Positions 46,372 to 55,174 of a DNA stretch of 64,000 bases are shown here, in pieces. Each line of letters begins with the position of its first letter. Within the stretch, counting starts at the first letter, position 1. The notes under the pieces were generated by a model. It did not search any database and was not told the DNA's origin. It was given only the letters and a program-made list of their open reading frames with translations. The translations under genes and the position numbers were made by a program. Where the stretch lies: the NCBI GenBank assembly GCA_024642465.1, contig JAHEBA010000003.1, positions 1 to 64,000 of the forward strand, read 5' to 3'. The DNA comes from Alphaproteobacteria bacterium. GTDB taxonomy: Bacteria > Pseudomonadota > Alphaproteobacteria > Rhizobiales > Aestuariivirgaceae.

Positions 46372-47100
46372 GTGAGCAAACTCCAGTTCCATCTCTTCCC
46401 CTGCCTGTCCGACAATTACGGCGTGCTGATGCACTGCCCACAAACCGGGGCGACCGCCTCAATCGATGCCCCCGAGGCCGCGGCCGTCGACAAAGCACTG
46501 GACGCCACCGGCTGGAAACTCACCCACATCCTGCTGACGCATCACCACCACGACCATGTGGGCGGGGTCGAGGAGCTCAAGCGCAAGTGGAATTGCGCGG
46601 TCATCGGCAATGCCGGTGAGCCGCATGACCTGCCCGGCCTCACCGGCACAGTAGCGCCAGACAGCACTTACGATTTCACCGGACGCAAGGCGCACATCAT
46701 CGCCACGCCGGGCCATACGCTGGGCCACATCACCTGGCACTTTGCGGATGACGGCGTTGCCTTCGCCGGCGATACCCTGTTCACGCTGGGGTGCGGCCGG
46801 GTATTCGAGGGCACCATGGAGCAGATGTGGGACTCGATGCAGAAGCTCGCCGCGCTGCCGCCGGAAACAGTGGTCTATTGCGGTCACGAGTACACGATGT
46901 CGAACGGCAAGTTCGCCTTGACGGTGGAACCGGACAACGAGGCTCTTAAGGCCCGCATGGCGAAAATCGAAAAGTTACGCGCCGAAGGCAAGCCGACAGT
47001 GCCGACCACCATTGCCGAAGAGCTGGAGACGAACCCGTTCCTGCGGGCGGGCTCGGCGGCCCGCTTTGCCGAGGTGCGCAAGGCCAAGGACAATTTCTGA
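46372..47100 (+). CDS. gloB: Hydroxyacylglutathione hydrolase (glyoxalase II)
   Basis: 242 residues. Hydrolyses S-D-lactoylglutathione in methylglyoxal detoxification. Metallo-beta-lactamase fold with the binuclear metal motif THHHHDHVGG, later metal His and Asp in TPGHTLGHITWH and FAGDTLFTLGCGRVFEG, and CGHEYT near the end. It starts at GTG 46372, with GAGGT about six bases upstream. The next gene begins two bases after the stop. Confidence 0.95.
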   Translation: MSKLQFHLFPCLSDNYGVLMHCPQTGATASIDAPEAAAVDKALDATGWKLTHILLTHHHHDHVGGVEELKRKWNCAVIGNAGEPHDLPGLTGTVAPDSTYDFTGRKAHIIATPGHTLGHITWHFADDGVAFAGDTLFTLGCGRVFEGTMEQMWDSMQKLAALPPETVVYCGHEYTMSNGKFALTVEPDNEALKARMAKIEKLRAEGKPTVPTTIAEELETNPFLRAGSAARFAEVRKAKDNF

Positions 47101-47102
47101 CC

Positions 47103-47531
47103 GTGCTGACGGCCGATGACATCATCCGGCGGCTCCGGCTCGAAGCACACCCGGAAGGCGGCCATTTCCGCGAAACCTGGCGCGCGCCAGCAGCCGGCAG
47201 TGAACGTGCAGCCGGCACGGCGATCTACTATCTGTTGCGCGAAGGCGAAGTCAGCCACTGGCACCGGGTCGACGCCGCCGAGATCTGGCACTGGTATGCC
47301 GGCAGCCCGCTGGAGCTGAACCTGTCACCGGACGGCAACGCCATCCAGCGCCATGTTCTGTGCAACCGGCTGGACAACGGCGAAACGCCCCAGGCCATCG
47401 TTGCGGAAAACTGCTGGCAGAGCGCGCGCAGCCTTGGTGCATGGACGCTGATGGGCTGCACCGTCTCCCCGGCGTTCGAGTTTGCAGGGTTCGAAATGGC
47501 GCCGGGGGATTGGCAGCCCGGCAACGGTTGA
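47103..47531 (+). CDS. Cupin domain protein (DUF985)
   Basis: 142 residues. DUF985 cupin: RRLRLEAHPEGGHFRETWR, AIYYLLREGEVSHWHRVDAAEIWHWYAG, and GAWTLMGCTVSPAFEFAGFEMA, the blocks of that family. The His residues (SHWHR, EIWHW) could bind a metal. The function is unknown. It starts at GTG 47103, two bases after the gloB stop, so it is probably translationally coupled to gloB. Confidence 0.9.
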   Translation: MLTADDIIRRLRLEAHPEGGHFRETWRAPAAGSERAAGTAIYYLLREGEVSHWHRVDAAEIWHWYAGSPLELNLSPDGNAIQRHVLCNRLDNGETPQAIVAENCWQSARSLGAWTLMGCTVSPAFEFAGFEMAPGDWQPGNG

Positions 47532-47536
47532 GCGGA

Positions 47537-48487
47537 TCAAACCACCAGGGCGTAGATGTAGGCCGCGTAGCCCGCAAGGAAGGCATAGCCCACGCGCTTG
47601 CCGAAGCGCTTCACCACAACGGCCAGCACGAACAGCGCCACCGACACCGCGATCATCACCGGAATGTCGACCTTCACCATGTGCGCAGATACGGGAATCG
47701 GCTTGATCAGCGCTGTAATGCCCGCAATGCCGAGGATGTTGTAGACGTTGGAGCCAAGTACGTTGCCGAGCGCAATATCCGAATGCTTGCGCAGCGCGGC
47801 CATGATCGAGGTCGCCAGTTCCGGCAGCGACGTGCCGATGGCGACGAGCGTCAGGCCGATCACTTCATCGCTGACATCGAATGCCTGGGCGACAGTGATC
47901 GCACCGTCGACGAGCAGCTTGCCGCCGGCCACGACAGCGGCGATGCCGCCGGCAACCATGGCAATGTCGAACCAGATCGACTTTGACGGCTTCGGCAACT
48001 CGTCGTCATCCTCGCCGTCAGCAGCGGCTTCTCCGTTTGCCTTGCGGTCGCTGTAGATGAGGTACACCAGGTACGCCGACAGCAGCATTACGAACAACAG
48101 CCCGGCGAGCGTGGACAACTGGCCACCCCATACCGCGAACAGCAGCAGCGCTGCCGTCGCCACCATGGTGACGCCGTCGCGATAGATGGCGGCACCCGAC
48201 ACGATGACCGGATAGATGATCGCGCCTATGCCGAGGATCAACAGGATGTTGGCGGTATTGGAGCCGACGACGTTGCCCATTGCAATGCCGGGCGCGCCGG
48301 ACAGGGCAGCTTGTATCGAGGCCACGAGTTCCGGCACCGAAGTGCCAAAGCCGACGATGATGATGCCGACGACCAGATGCGACAGCCCGAAGCGCAACGC
48401 CAGCGCACCTGCGCCGCGCACGAGATACTCGCCGCCGCCGAGCAGGAGAACGAACCCTGCCAGCAAACTCAATATGGTGAAAATCAC
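47537..48487 (-). CDS. Calcium/sodium antiporter (YrbG/NCX family)
   Basis: 316 residues, about ten transmembrane segments. Two inverted alpha repeats with the ion-binding motifs: GFGTSVPELVASIQAAL and AIGTSLPELATSIMAAL. A hydrophilic acidic loop (about 152-168, KANGEAAADGEDDDELPK) separates the halves. It exchanges Ca2+ for Na+ across the inner membrane. Convergent with the cupin gene by five bases. Confidence 0.94.
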   Translation of the reverse strand: MIFTILSLLAGFVLLLGGGEYLVRGAGALALRFGLSHLVVGIIIVGFGTSVPELVASIQAALSGAPGIAMGNVVGSNTANILLILGIGAIIYPVIVSGAAIYRDGVTMVATAALLLFAVWGGQLSTLAGLLFVMLLSAYLVYLIYSDRKANGEAAADGEDDDELPKPSKSIWFDIAMVAGGIAAVVAGGKLLVDGAITVAQAFDVSDEVIGLTLVAIGTSLPELATSIMAALRKHSDIALGNVLGSNVYNILGIAGITALIKPIPVSAHMVKVDIPVMIAVSVALFVLAVVVKRFGKRVGYAFLAGYAAYIYALVV

Positions 48488-48601
48488 TGCCCCTGCACCT
48501 TCGCGGTGTTTCCGTTTGAACAGCTATGTAGGTGCACGGCACTGCAAATGAAAGGGCAAGCAGACGTGAATTCCGCTTGCCCTCACAAACTTTAACCTTC
48601 C

Positions 48602-48617
48602 GACCGGCACGCCGGTC
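48602..48617 (-). terminator. Stem-loop at the 3' end of phbB
   Basis: GACCGGC (48602-48608) and GCCGGTC (48611-48617) form a perfect 7-bp stem overlapping the phbB stop. A loose run GTTAAAGTTTG follows on the minus strand. Termination of phbAB here is plausible but weak. Confidence 0.35.
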
Positions 48618-49341
48618 AGATCATGTACTGCCCGCCATTGGCGGAAATGGTCGACCCGGTAATGAAACCGGAATCGTCGCTCACCAGGAAAAGCACGCAC
48701 TTGGCAATCTCTTCCGGCTCGCCGAGACGGCCCACCGGAATGTGCGGCAGGATCGCCTTTTCCAGCACTTCCGGCGCGATGGCGCGCACCATCTCGGTGC
48801 CGATATAGCCGGGGCAGATGGCATTGACGGTGATGCCCTTCTTGGCGCCTTCCTGGGCCAGCGCCTTGACGAAGCCGATATCGCCTGCCTTAGCCGCGGA
48901 GTAGTTGGCCTGACCCATCTGGCCCTTCTGGCCATTGATCGACGAGATGCAGACGATGCGGCCGAAGCCGCGGTCGCGCATGCCTTCCCAGACCGGTCGG
49001 GTCATGTTGAACAGCGAGTTGAGGTTGGTGTTGATCACCGCGTTCCACTGTTCGAGCGTCATCTTGTGGAACATCGCGTCACGGGTGATGCCGGCATTGT
49101 TGACCAGGATGTCGACCGGCCCGAAGTCGTTCTCGATCTTCCGGATGGCGGCTTCACAGGCATCATAGCTGCCCACGTCCCACTTCATCACCTCGATACC
49201 GGTCTCTGCCTTGAACTTCGTGGCCGCCTCGTCGTTGCCGGCATAGCTGGCGACTACCTTGTAGCCGGCGTTCTTGAGAGCGGTGGCGATGGCAGCCCCG
49301 ATGCCGCGGGTTCCGCCGGTGACAACTGCAATACGTGACAT
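48616..49341 (-). CDS. phbB: Acetoacetyl-CoA reductase
   Basis: 241 residues, the usual PhbB length. NADPH-dependent reduction of acetoacetyl-CoA to (R)-3-hydroxybutyryl-CoA, the second step of polyhydroxybutyrate synthesis. SDR motifs VTGGTRGIG, NNAG, SSINGQKGQMGQANYSAAKAG with catalytic Ser, Tyr and Lys, and the PhbB-specific KMTLEQWNAVINTNL. It follows phbA by 43 bases on the same strand; phaC is not in the window. Confidence 0.97.
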   Translation of the reverse strand: MSRIAVVTGGTRGIGAAIATALKNAGYKVVASYAGNDEAATKFKAETGIEVMKWDVGSYDACEAAIRKIENDFGPVDILVNNAGITRDAMFHKMTLEQWNAVINTNLNSLFNMTRPVWEGMRDRGFGRIVCISSINGQKGQMGQANYSAAKAGDIGFVKALAQEGAKKGITVNAICPGYIGTEMVRAIAPEVLEKAILPHIPVGRLGEPEEIAKCVLFLVSDDSGFITGSTISANGGQYMI

Positions 49342-49384
49342 AATGTTTCCTTCCTGAAGTTTTCTTGTTCCGGGGGTGCCGGCC

Positions 49385-50572
49385 TCAGTCGCGCTCGACG
49401 CACATGGCAACGCCCATGCCACCGCCGATGCAAAGCGTGGCAAGGCCCTTCTTGGCATCGCGCTTCTGCATTTCGTGCAGCAGCGTCACGAACACCCGGC
49501 AACCGGACGCACCGATCGGATGGCCGATGGCGATGGCGCCGCCATTGACGTTGACGATGTTCGGGCTCCAGCCCATGTCGGTGTTGACGGCGCAGGCCTG
49601 CGCGGCGAATGCCTCGTTGGCTTCCACCAGGTCGAGATCCTCGACCTTCCAGCCGGCCTTCTTCAGCGCCGCGCGCGAGGCCGGAATGGGGCCGGTGCCC
49701 ATGATCGCCGGATCGACGCCGGCATTGGCCCACGAAACGATGCGGGCCAGCGGCTTCAGGCCGCGCTTGGCTGCTTCCGCCTCGCTCATCAGGATCACGG
49801 CGGCAGCACCGTCGTTGATGCCGGATGCGTTGCCGGCCGTCACCGAGCCTTCCTTTTCGAAGGCAGGCCGCAGCTTGCCGACGGTTTCAAGCGTCACGCC
49901 GTGCTTGATGTACTCGTCCTGGTCCACCACGATGTCGCCCTTGCGGGTCTTGATGGTGACCGGCGCGATCTCGTCCATGAACTTGCCTGCCTTCTGGGCC
50001 GCCTCTGCCTTGTTCTGGGAGGCCACGGCGAATGCATCCTGCTGTTCGCGGGTGATCTGCCACTGCTTGGCGACGTTCTCGGCGGTATTGCCCATGTGAT
50101 AGCCGTTGAAGGCATCCCACAGGCCATCCTTGATCATGGTGTCGATCATCTTGTAGTCGCCCATCTTCACGCCATCGCGCAGATGCGCGCAATGCGGCGC
50201 CTGGCTCATCGACTCCTGCCCGCCGGCCGCGACGATATTAGCATCGCCATTGGCGATCTGCTGCATGCCGAGCGCCACCGCCCGCAAGCCTGAGCCGCAC
50301 AGCTGGTTCATGCCCCATGCCGGGCTTTCCACCGGAATGCCGGCGTGGATGGAAGCCTGGCGCGCCGGGTTCTGACCCGCGCCTGCGGTGAGGATCTGAC
50401 CGAGGATGACTTCATCGATATCACGGCCTTCAAGCCCGGCACGCTCCATCGCGGCCTTGAGTGCCACCGTGCCCAGTTCCGAGGCAGGCACCGAGCTAAG
50501 AGTCCCGTTGAACGACCCAACGGGCGTGCGGGCGGCGGAGACGATAACGATGGCATTTCCGGAACCGGACAT
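49385..50572 (-). CDS. phbA: Acetyl-CoA acetyltransferase
   Basis: 395 residues. Condenses two acetyl-CoA to acetoacetyl-CoA, first step of PHB synthesis. Active-site Cys in [15 protein letters not shown], His in [14 protein letters not shown], second Cys in [15 protein letters not shown]. Start ATG 50572 ([19 protein letters not shown]) has a perfect AGGAGG site; longer open frame upstream crosses the regulatory region. Divergent from phaR, whose product probably represses it. Confidence 0.97.
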   Translation of the reverse strand: MSGSGNAIVIVSAARTPVGSFNGTLSSVPASELGTVALKAAMERAGLEGRDIDEVILGQILTAGAGQNPARQASIHAGIPVESPAWGMNQLCGSGLRAVALGMQQIANGDANIVAAGGQESMSQAPHCAHLRDGVKMGDYKMIDTMIKDGLWDAFNGYHMGNTAENVAKQWQITREQQDAFAVASQNKAEAAQKAGKFMDEIAPVTIKTRKGDIVVDQDEYIKHGVTLETVGKLRPAFEKEGSVTAGNASGINDGAAAVILMSEAEAAKRGLKPLARIVSWANAGVDPAIMGTGPIPASRAALKKAGWKVEDLDLVEANEAFAAQACAVNTDMGWSPNIVNVNGGAIAIGHPIGASGCRVFVTLLHEMQKRDAKKGLATLCIGGGMGVAMCVERD

Positions 50573-50631
50573 AACAGAAACCTCCTGAACGGCGAGTGAT
50601 GATGACGTTGATCTAGCACAGCCAAACCGCT

Positions 50632-50646
50632 TTGTGCACTGCACAA
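50632..50646. promoter_or_regulatory. Candidate PhaR operator 1
   Basis: TTGTGCA-C-TGCACAA, a perfect 7-1-7 inverted repeat, 60 bases upstream of phbA. Its core TGCA-N-TGCA is the TGC-rich pattern reported for PhaR sites in related bacteria. Confidence 0.6.
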
Positions 50647-50679
50647 TTAGTCGTGTGGCATGAACCCCACCCTAACATG

Positions 50680-50688
50680 TGCAATGCG
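50680..50688. promoter_or_regulatory. Candidate PhaR half-strength operator
   Basis: TGCAATGCG, one mismatch from TGCA-N-TGCA, between the other two operator candidates in the phbA-phaR gap. Confidence 0.3.
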
Positions 50689-50773
50689 TGGACAGGCAAG
50701 CCCGGCCTGCAACGCCCTTGCCGGATGATGAAACCAATGGCTGCTCGACACAACACCATACTGGTGTGTATGC

Positions 50774-50782
50774 TGCATTGCA
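50774..50782. promoter_or_regulatory. Candidate PhaR operator 2
   Basis: TGCA-T-TGCA, 35 bases upstream of the phaR start. Same core as operator 1. Its position suggests autorepression of phaR. Confidence 0.5.
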
Positions 50783-50817
50783 TGATTGTCTCGCAACTGC
50801 GGCAAGGATGAGCAAAC

Positions 50818-51447
50818 GTGACGAAACAGTCCGCCGGCAGCGACGACGTGGTCGTCATCAAGAAGTACGCCAACCGCCGACTCTACAACACCGCAAGCTC
50901 GTCGTACGTGACGCTTGATGACCTGTCGCTGATGGTAAAGGACGGAGTCGACTTCGTCGTCCAAGACGCCAAGACCGGCGAGAACATTACCCGTCAGGTG
51001 CTGACGCAGATCATCTTCGAGGAAGAGGCCAAGGGCCAGAACCTGCTGCCGGTTGACTTCCTGCGCCAGCTGATCCGGTTTTACGGTGACAGCATGCAGG
51101 CTTTCGTACCGAGCTACCTGCAATTCTCGATGGAAAACCTGACCCGCGAGCATGAACGCCTGCGCGAGCAGATGATGGGTCCGGCCGGCTCCGAGATGCT
51201 CAGGACCATGGAAGACCAGGCGCGCAAGAACATGGTGATGTTCCAGGACGCCATGCGGATGTTCAATCCCTTCCTGGCTGGCCAGACGCCCCAGTCACCC
51301 GCCAACAAGGCAGAAACGCCGGAAGCTGCCGCAGAGCCTGACACCGCTGCTTCCGCAGCGGCCGGTGGCGATGCCGACCTCGATGACCTGCGTGCGCAGA
51401 TCAGGTCGATGCAGTCACAGATCGAGAAACTTGCCGGCAAGAGCTGA
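50818..51447 (+). CDS. phaR: Polyhydroxyalkanoate synthesis repressor PhaR
   Basis: 209 residues. The N-terminal 65 residues form the PHB_acc_N DNA-binding domain (IKKYANRRLYNTASSSYVTLDDL). The middle region (about 70-120, FLRQLIRFYGDSMQAFVPSYLQFSM) is PHB_acc, which senses polyester. The rest is an Ala/Glu-rich tail ending in a helix, DLRAQIRSMQSQIEKLAG, likely coiled coil. It represses PHA granule genes until polymer or oligomers titrate it. GTG start at 50818. Confidence 0.95.
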   Translation: MTKQSAGSDDVVVIKKYANRRLYNTASSSYVTLDDLSLMVKDGVDFVVQDAKTGENITRQVLTQIIFEEEAKGQNLLPVDFLRQLIRFYGDSMQAFVPSYLQFSMENLTREHERLREQMMGPAGSEMLRTMEDQARKNMVMFQDAMRMFNPFLAGQTPQSPANKAETPEAAAEPDTAASAAAGGDADLDDLRAQIRSMQSQIEKLAGKS

Positions 51448-51472
51448 TCGCCGCGCCGCCAGCAAAGCCACA

Positions 51473-53338
51473 TCAGAACGACTGGATTGATTCCAGCTTG
51501 CCAAGCGCGGCCTTGAGCAGGTCCGTTTCGGGGCTGTAGAGCAATGCTGCAGAAACCGGGGCAATCGCGTCCTCTTCAATCGCGGCTGGAGCGGTTGCGG
51601 CAGCGATGGCCGGCCCGGCAGACAGACCCTCCGGGCTCTCCGGTTGAGCGGTGTTATCCGCGGCTGCGGCCAATGCAATGGCAATCCGTTCCGGCTGCGC
51701 CTCACTGTAGTTGACCCGGTCGGCATCGATCGGCGCCAGGGTCAGGTTGAAATGCTCCGGCGCTGCCCCGCCATACAGGTAGCCCTGCAGGTAATCGACT
51801 CCAGCCTCCGCAAGCACTGCAGCATCGCGCTCGTTCTCGATGCACTCCGCGACAACCATGACCCCGGCACGATGGGCAAACTCGATGGCTGCCTTCAGCA
51901 GGCCCACGTCGCTGGTGCGATTGGCGACGCCCGAGCAGACCTCGGCGCCAAGCTTCACAATGTCGACGGCGTTCAGAAGCGAGATCGACATCCCTTCCGT
52001 GAGATAGCCGTTCATGGCGATCTTGCAGCCCAGTTCGCGCAATCTCGCCACGGCATTCGGCCCGCCACTGCCCGAAACCTGTCGATGCAGGGCAGCGTGG
52101 GTAACCTCGACACACACCTGACGGGCCACGTTGCCCGACTCGGCAACGATGCTGAGCAGCCGCTCGATAGCGTAGTTGTTGCGCAGCGTGGCATCCGACA
52201 TGTTGAAGCTGACCATCGCCTCCGGATGGCTGGCAACCAGGTCGAGGCTGGTGCGGCACACGATCGCGTCGATCATCTGCATGAAGCCGAGCTTCTCTGC
52301 AATCGGCACAAGGTGACCGGCCGAAATGATTTCGCCCTCGGCAGACTGCATCCGCAGCAGGCTTTCGTACATCACCGGCTTCTGGTCGGCCGCACTGACG
52401 ATCGGCTGATGCCACAAGATGAAGCGCTCTTCATTGAGCGCCGCAACGATGTCTATGGCGTTCTGGCGGTTGCGCTCGTGCTGCAGCTCTCGGTCGGGCG
52501 ACGACTTGTAGACCACGAAGGCCGGACCGATGCGCCCAGCCGCCTGGTCAAGCGACTGTTCCGCCATGCTGAAGGCTTCGGCAGCATCGACCTTGTGGTT
52601 GTGCAGACTGATCGCGCCAGCGACAAGTTCAACCCAGACCGGGCCTCGCGGAGTTTCGATCAGTTCGTTGCGGATTGCCGCGACGAACCGTTCGCCAGCC
52701 GTCATGATCTGTTCACTGGTGCATTCACGCAGAACCACCGCGAATTGCGCCGTCCCCGTGCGGCCCAGAAGGTCAGCACCGCGCATCACCGAGCGCAGAC
52801 GAACGCCGGTCGCCCGGATCACGTCGGGCACGATGCCCGGACCGTAGGATTCGATGATGTCGCGCAAGTTGGAGATCGACGACAGCACCAGCCCGCAGGA
52901 TGCCTCTTCCGAGCTCCTGGCCGCTTCAGTCAAGGCCTGCAGGACCGCCCTCTTGGACGCAAGTGCCGTTTCAGGATCCTTCATCTGGTCGCCGGCCTCA
53001 TCTGCACCAGGCGCAACCGCCCGGCGAATGACGGCGATGACGTCACGGACCTCACCGGCCTCGTCGCAGATCAGCCGGCCCCGCTCCTCAAGAAAGACCG
53101 GAGATTGTCCGTGGCGCGGCTCCAAGCAATAGCTCAGGTCATACTCGATGCCGTCACCGTCATCGACCTGCGTCGTCTCGATCAGCGTCGCATCCCTGCG
53201 CTCACGGTCCTCCCCGGCTATCATCGCACTGAAATCGCTGCCGTACACCGGCAGGGCCGTCGCATCGACGCCAAGAACTGCCGCCGCAGCCTCGCTCCAC
53301 GAAATCAGGTCGGTGGGCCGGTTCCACTGAAATGCCAC
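51473..53338 (-). CDS. Degenerate GGDEF-EAL domain protein (N-terminus probably frameshifted)
   Basis: 621 residues from GTG 53338. PAS-like region (about 1-110), GGDEF-like region (about 125-285) and EAL-like region (about 300-540), then an Ala/Pro/Glu tail. The GGDEF site reads GRTGTAQF, so no diguanylate cyclase activity is expected. The EAL loop reads ESLLR; the usual DDFGTG region is MNGYLTEG, and two metal/catalytic aspartates are lost, although the Glu in EVTH and Lys in DIVKLG remain. It may bind c-di-GMP or a partner rather than cleave it. The frame stays open upstream of 53338 with homologous-looking sequence (AERLRIAALHAGHVAFQW), and the likely true start is in another frame at 53481, split by a CG repeat. 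Confidence 0.88.
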   Translation of the reverse strand: MAFQWNRPTDLISWSEAAAAVLGVDATALPVYGSDFSAMIAGEDRERRDATLIETTQVDDGDGIEYDLSYCLEPRHGQSPVFLEERGRLICDEAGEVRDVIAVIRRAVAPGADEAGDQMKDPETALASKRAVLQALTEAARSSEEASCGLVLSSISNLRDIIESYGPGIVPDVIRATGVRLRSVMRGADLLGRTGTAQFAVVLRECTSEQIMTAGERFVAAIRNELIETPRGPVWVELVAGAISLHNHKVDAAEAFSMAEQSLDQAAGRIGPAFVVYKSSPDRELQHERNRQNAIDIVAALNEERFILWHQPIVSAADQKPVMYESLLRMQSAEGEIISAGHLVPIAEKLGFMQMIDAIVCRTSLDLVASHPEAMVSFNMSDATLRNNYAIERLLSIVAESGNVARQVCVEVTHAALHRQVSGSGGPNAVARLRELGCKIAMNGYLTEGMSISLLNAVDIVKLGAEVCSGVANRTSDVGLLKAAIEFAHRAGVMVVAECIENERDAAVLAEAGVDYLQGYLYGGAAPEHFNLTLAPIDADRVNYSEAQPERIAIALAAAADNTAQPESPEGLSAGPAIAAATAPAAIEEDAIAPVSAALLYSPETDLLKAALGKLESIQSF

Positions 53339-53383
53339 ATGGCCGGCATGCAGGGCCGCAATACGCAGACGCTCCGCCTGCGA

Positions 53384-53392
53384 CGCGCGCGC
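53384..53392. repeat. CG-dinucleotide run at the frameshift of the EAL gene
   Basis: CGCGCGCGC on the plus strand. On the coding strand it interrupts LLRA|SQAERL. Removing one CG unit joins the ATG frame at 53481 (MTALSGNEH...SILDGLLRA) to the EAL frame (SQAERLRIAALHAGH). One extra unit would cause the present frameshift. Confidence 0.6.
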
Positions 53393-53496
53393 AACAATCC
53401 GTCCAGAATGCTGGTTGCATCCGGCGACAATCCGGGATCGGTTTCTGGGAAGACGTGCTCGTTTCCGCTCAATGCCGTCATTGGGAACGGAACTCC

Positions 53497-53536
53497 ATGG
53501 TTACGCTGAGAACCCACCTAGACTCAGCGCAACCAT
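53497..53536 (-). promoter_or_regulatory. Strong hairpin directly before the EAL gene ribosome binding site
   Basis: In minus-strand RNA ATGGTTGCGCTGAG (53536-53523) pairs with CTCAGCGTAACCAT (53510-53497), 14 bp with one G-U, loop of 12. GGAG follows at once (53496-53493), then the ATG at 53481. The DNA has an A-C mismatch on the plus strand, so the RNA folds best when read from the minus strand. It may regulate translation or end the ggt transcript; there is no T-run. Confidence 0.6.
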
Positions 53537-53587
53537 AGGGGGGAATGTTTAATGAATGCCGAACTGCTGGTTGATGACTCGCCCGCG

Positions 53588-55174
53588 TCAATAGCCCAGT
53601 GCCAGACCGTCCTTTCTCGGTTCGGAACCCGCGCACAGAACGCCGGTGTCCGGATCGATGGCGATGACCTGCCCGCCGCCATATGGGTCTTCCCTCCGCT
53701 CGACCGTGTGGCCAAGCTTCCGCAACCCTTCGGCAACGGCCTCCGGCACCCCTTGCTCCACGCCGAGCACGCCGTCCTCATGGAACGAACGGGCGAAGTC
53801 CAGCGCTTCCTGCGGGTCCATGCCATAGACGAACCGGTTCACCATCACCGCAACGTGTCCCATCGGCTGATAGGCCCCGCCCATCACGCCGAACGACTGG
53901 ATGACCTTGCCGTTCTGGCGCACCATCGCCGGAATGATGGTGTGCAGCGGCCGCTTCGACGGACCGATGCAGTTCGGGTGACCAGGCTTTGCAACAAAGC
54001 CCGCCCCGCGGTCCTGGAAGATGATGCCGGTAGCGGGCGTCACCACGCCTGAGCCGAAACCGTGATAGATCGAGTTGATGAACGAGACCGCCATGCGGTT
54101 CTCATCCACCACACTTAGGTACACAGTGTCCGAGCCCGGCAGCGGCACCACCTGCTCCGGTTCGGGGATCGCCTTGTCCATCGACACCTGCGCCGCCAGC
54201 TTGTCCGCCATCGCGTCGCTCAGCAACTCCTCCACCGGCACCGGCGCGAAGTCCGGATCGGCGATATGGCGGTTGCGGATTACCCAGGCCAGACGAATCG
54301 CCTCGGTCTCGAGGTGACGGCGCTCCACGCTTTCGGCTGCATACTTCTCGAGTTCGAACCGCTCAAGAATGTTCAGTGCAACCAGTGCGGTGAGACCCGA
54401 ACCGTTCGGCGGAATCTCGAGAATTTCCCGGCCACGGAACACCGTTGAGACCGGCGCAACCCAGCTCGACTTTGTAGCAGCCAGGTCTTCCATGTCGATC
54501 AGGCTGCCCTTGGCCTTGAGCGTGTTCACGATGTCTTCGGCCACCTCGCCGGTATAGAAGCCATCGCGTCCCTTTTCGCCGATGATCTCCAGCGTGCGGG
54601 CCAGTGCGGGATACTTCATCACCTGGCCGGGCACCGGCGCCTTGCCGCCCGGCAGGTAGTGCATCCGCCCGCCTTCGTCCTGGGCGATGAAATCCACAAG
54701 ACCGGCCCAGTCGCGCGCCGTGCGCGGACCGGTCGGACAACCGTCACGGGCGAGCCTGATAGCCGGCTGCAGTACGTCGCCAAGCGTCAGCTTGCCGTGC
54801 TTCGCCAGAAGCGCCGCCCAGCCATCGACGGCACCAGGCACCGTAACGGCATGAATGCTGTCCGTGGCGATTTCGGTGAGGCCGGAAGCCTTGAGCCATT
54901 CTGCAGTCGCATGGCGGCTGGCGCGGCCGGACCCGTTCAGGCCGGTGACCGTTCCGTCAGCCTGGCCGATCAGCGCAAAGCAGTCGCCGCCAATGCCCGT
55001 CATCGGCGGTTCGGTGATGCACAGCACGGCCGAGGCCACGATAGCAGCATCGGCAGCGTTGCCGCCGGCCCGCAGGATATCGAGCGCCGCCATGGTGGCA
55101 GCCGGTGACGAAGTGGCGGCGCAAGCGCTGCCGGCATAAACGGCGGAACGGCCCGGTAAATGAAAATTTCTCAT
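53588..55174 (-). CDS. ggt: Gamma-glutamyltransferase family protein
   Basis: 528 residues. Ntn hydrolase that self-cleaves before a Thr; the nucleophile site reads GSDTVYLSVVD (family: D-T-T-H-x-S-V-V-D), so the usual His is Tyr. Other blocks: GGNAADAAIVASAVL, TGIGGDCF, NGSGRAS, PPNGSGLTALVALN and MGGAYQPMGH. There is no signal peptide, so it may be cytoplasmic and act on gamma-glutamyl compounds other than extracellular glutathione. ATG 55174 chosen; the frame is open further but without family sequence. It is followed by the hairpin before the EAL gene. Confidence 0.93.
   Translation of the reverse strand: MRNFHLPGRSAVYAGSACAATSSPAATMAALDILRAGGNAADAAIVASAVLCITEPPMTGIGGDCFALIGQADGTVTGLNGSGRASRHATAEWLKASGLTEIATDSIHAVTVPGAVDGWAALLAKHGKLTLGDVLQPAIRLARDGCPTGPRTARDWAGLVDFIAQDEGGRMHYLPGGKAPVPGQVMKYPALARTLEIIGEKGRDGFYTGEVAEDIVNTLKAKGSLIDMEDLAATKSSWVAPVSTVFRGREILEIPPNGSGLTALVALNILERFELEKYAAESVERRHLETEAIRLAWVIRNRHIADPDFAPVPVEELLSDAMADKLAAQVSMDKAIPEPEQVVPLPGSDTVYLSVVDENRMAVSFINSIYHGFGSGVVTPATGIIFQDRGAGFVAKPGHPNCIGPSKRPLHTIIPAMVRQNGKVIQSFGVMGGAYQPMGHVAVMVNRFVYGMDPQEALDFARSFHEDGVLGVEQGVPEAVAEGLRKLGHTVERREDPYGGGQVIAIDPDTGVLCAGSEPRKDGLALGY

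Noticed and set aside
53305-53517. 70-codon frame overlapping the EAL gene start as a separate gene
   Set aside because: Its first part reads as the N-terminus of the EAL protein and the remainder is out-of-frame nonsense after the CG run, so it is not a separate gene.
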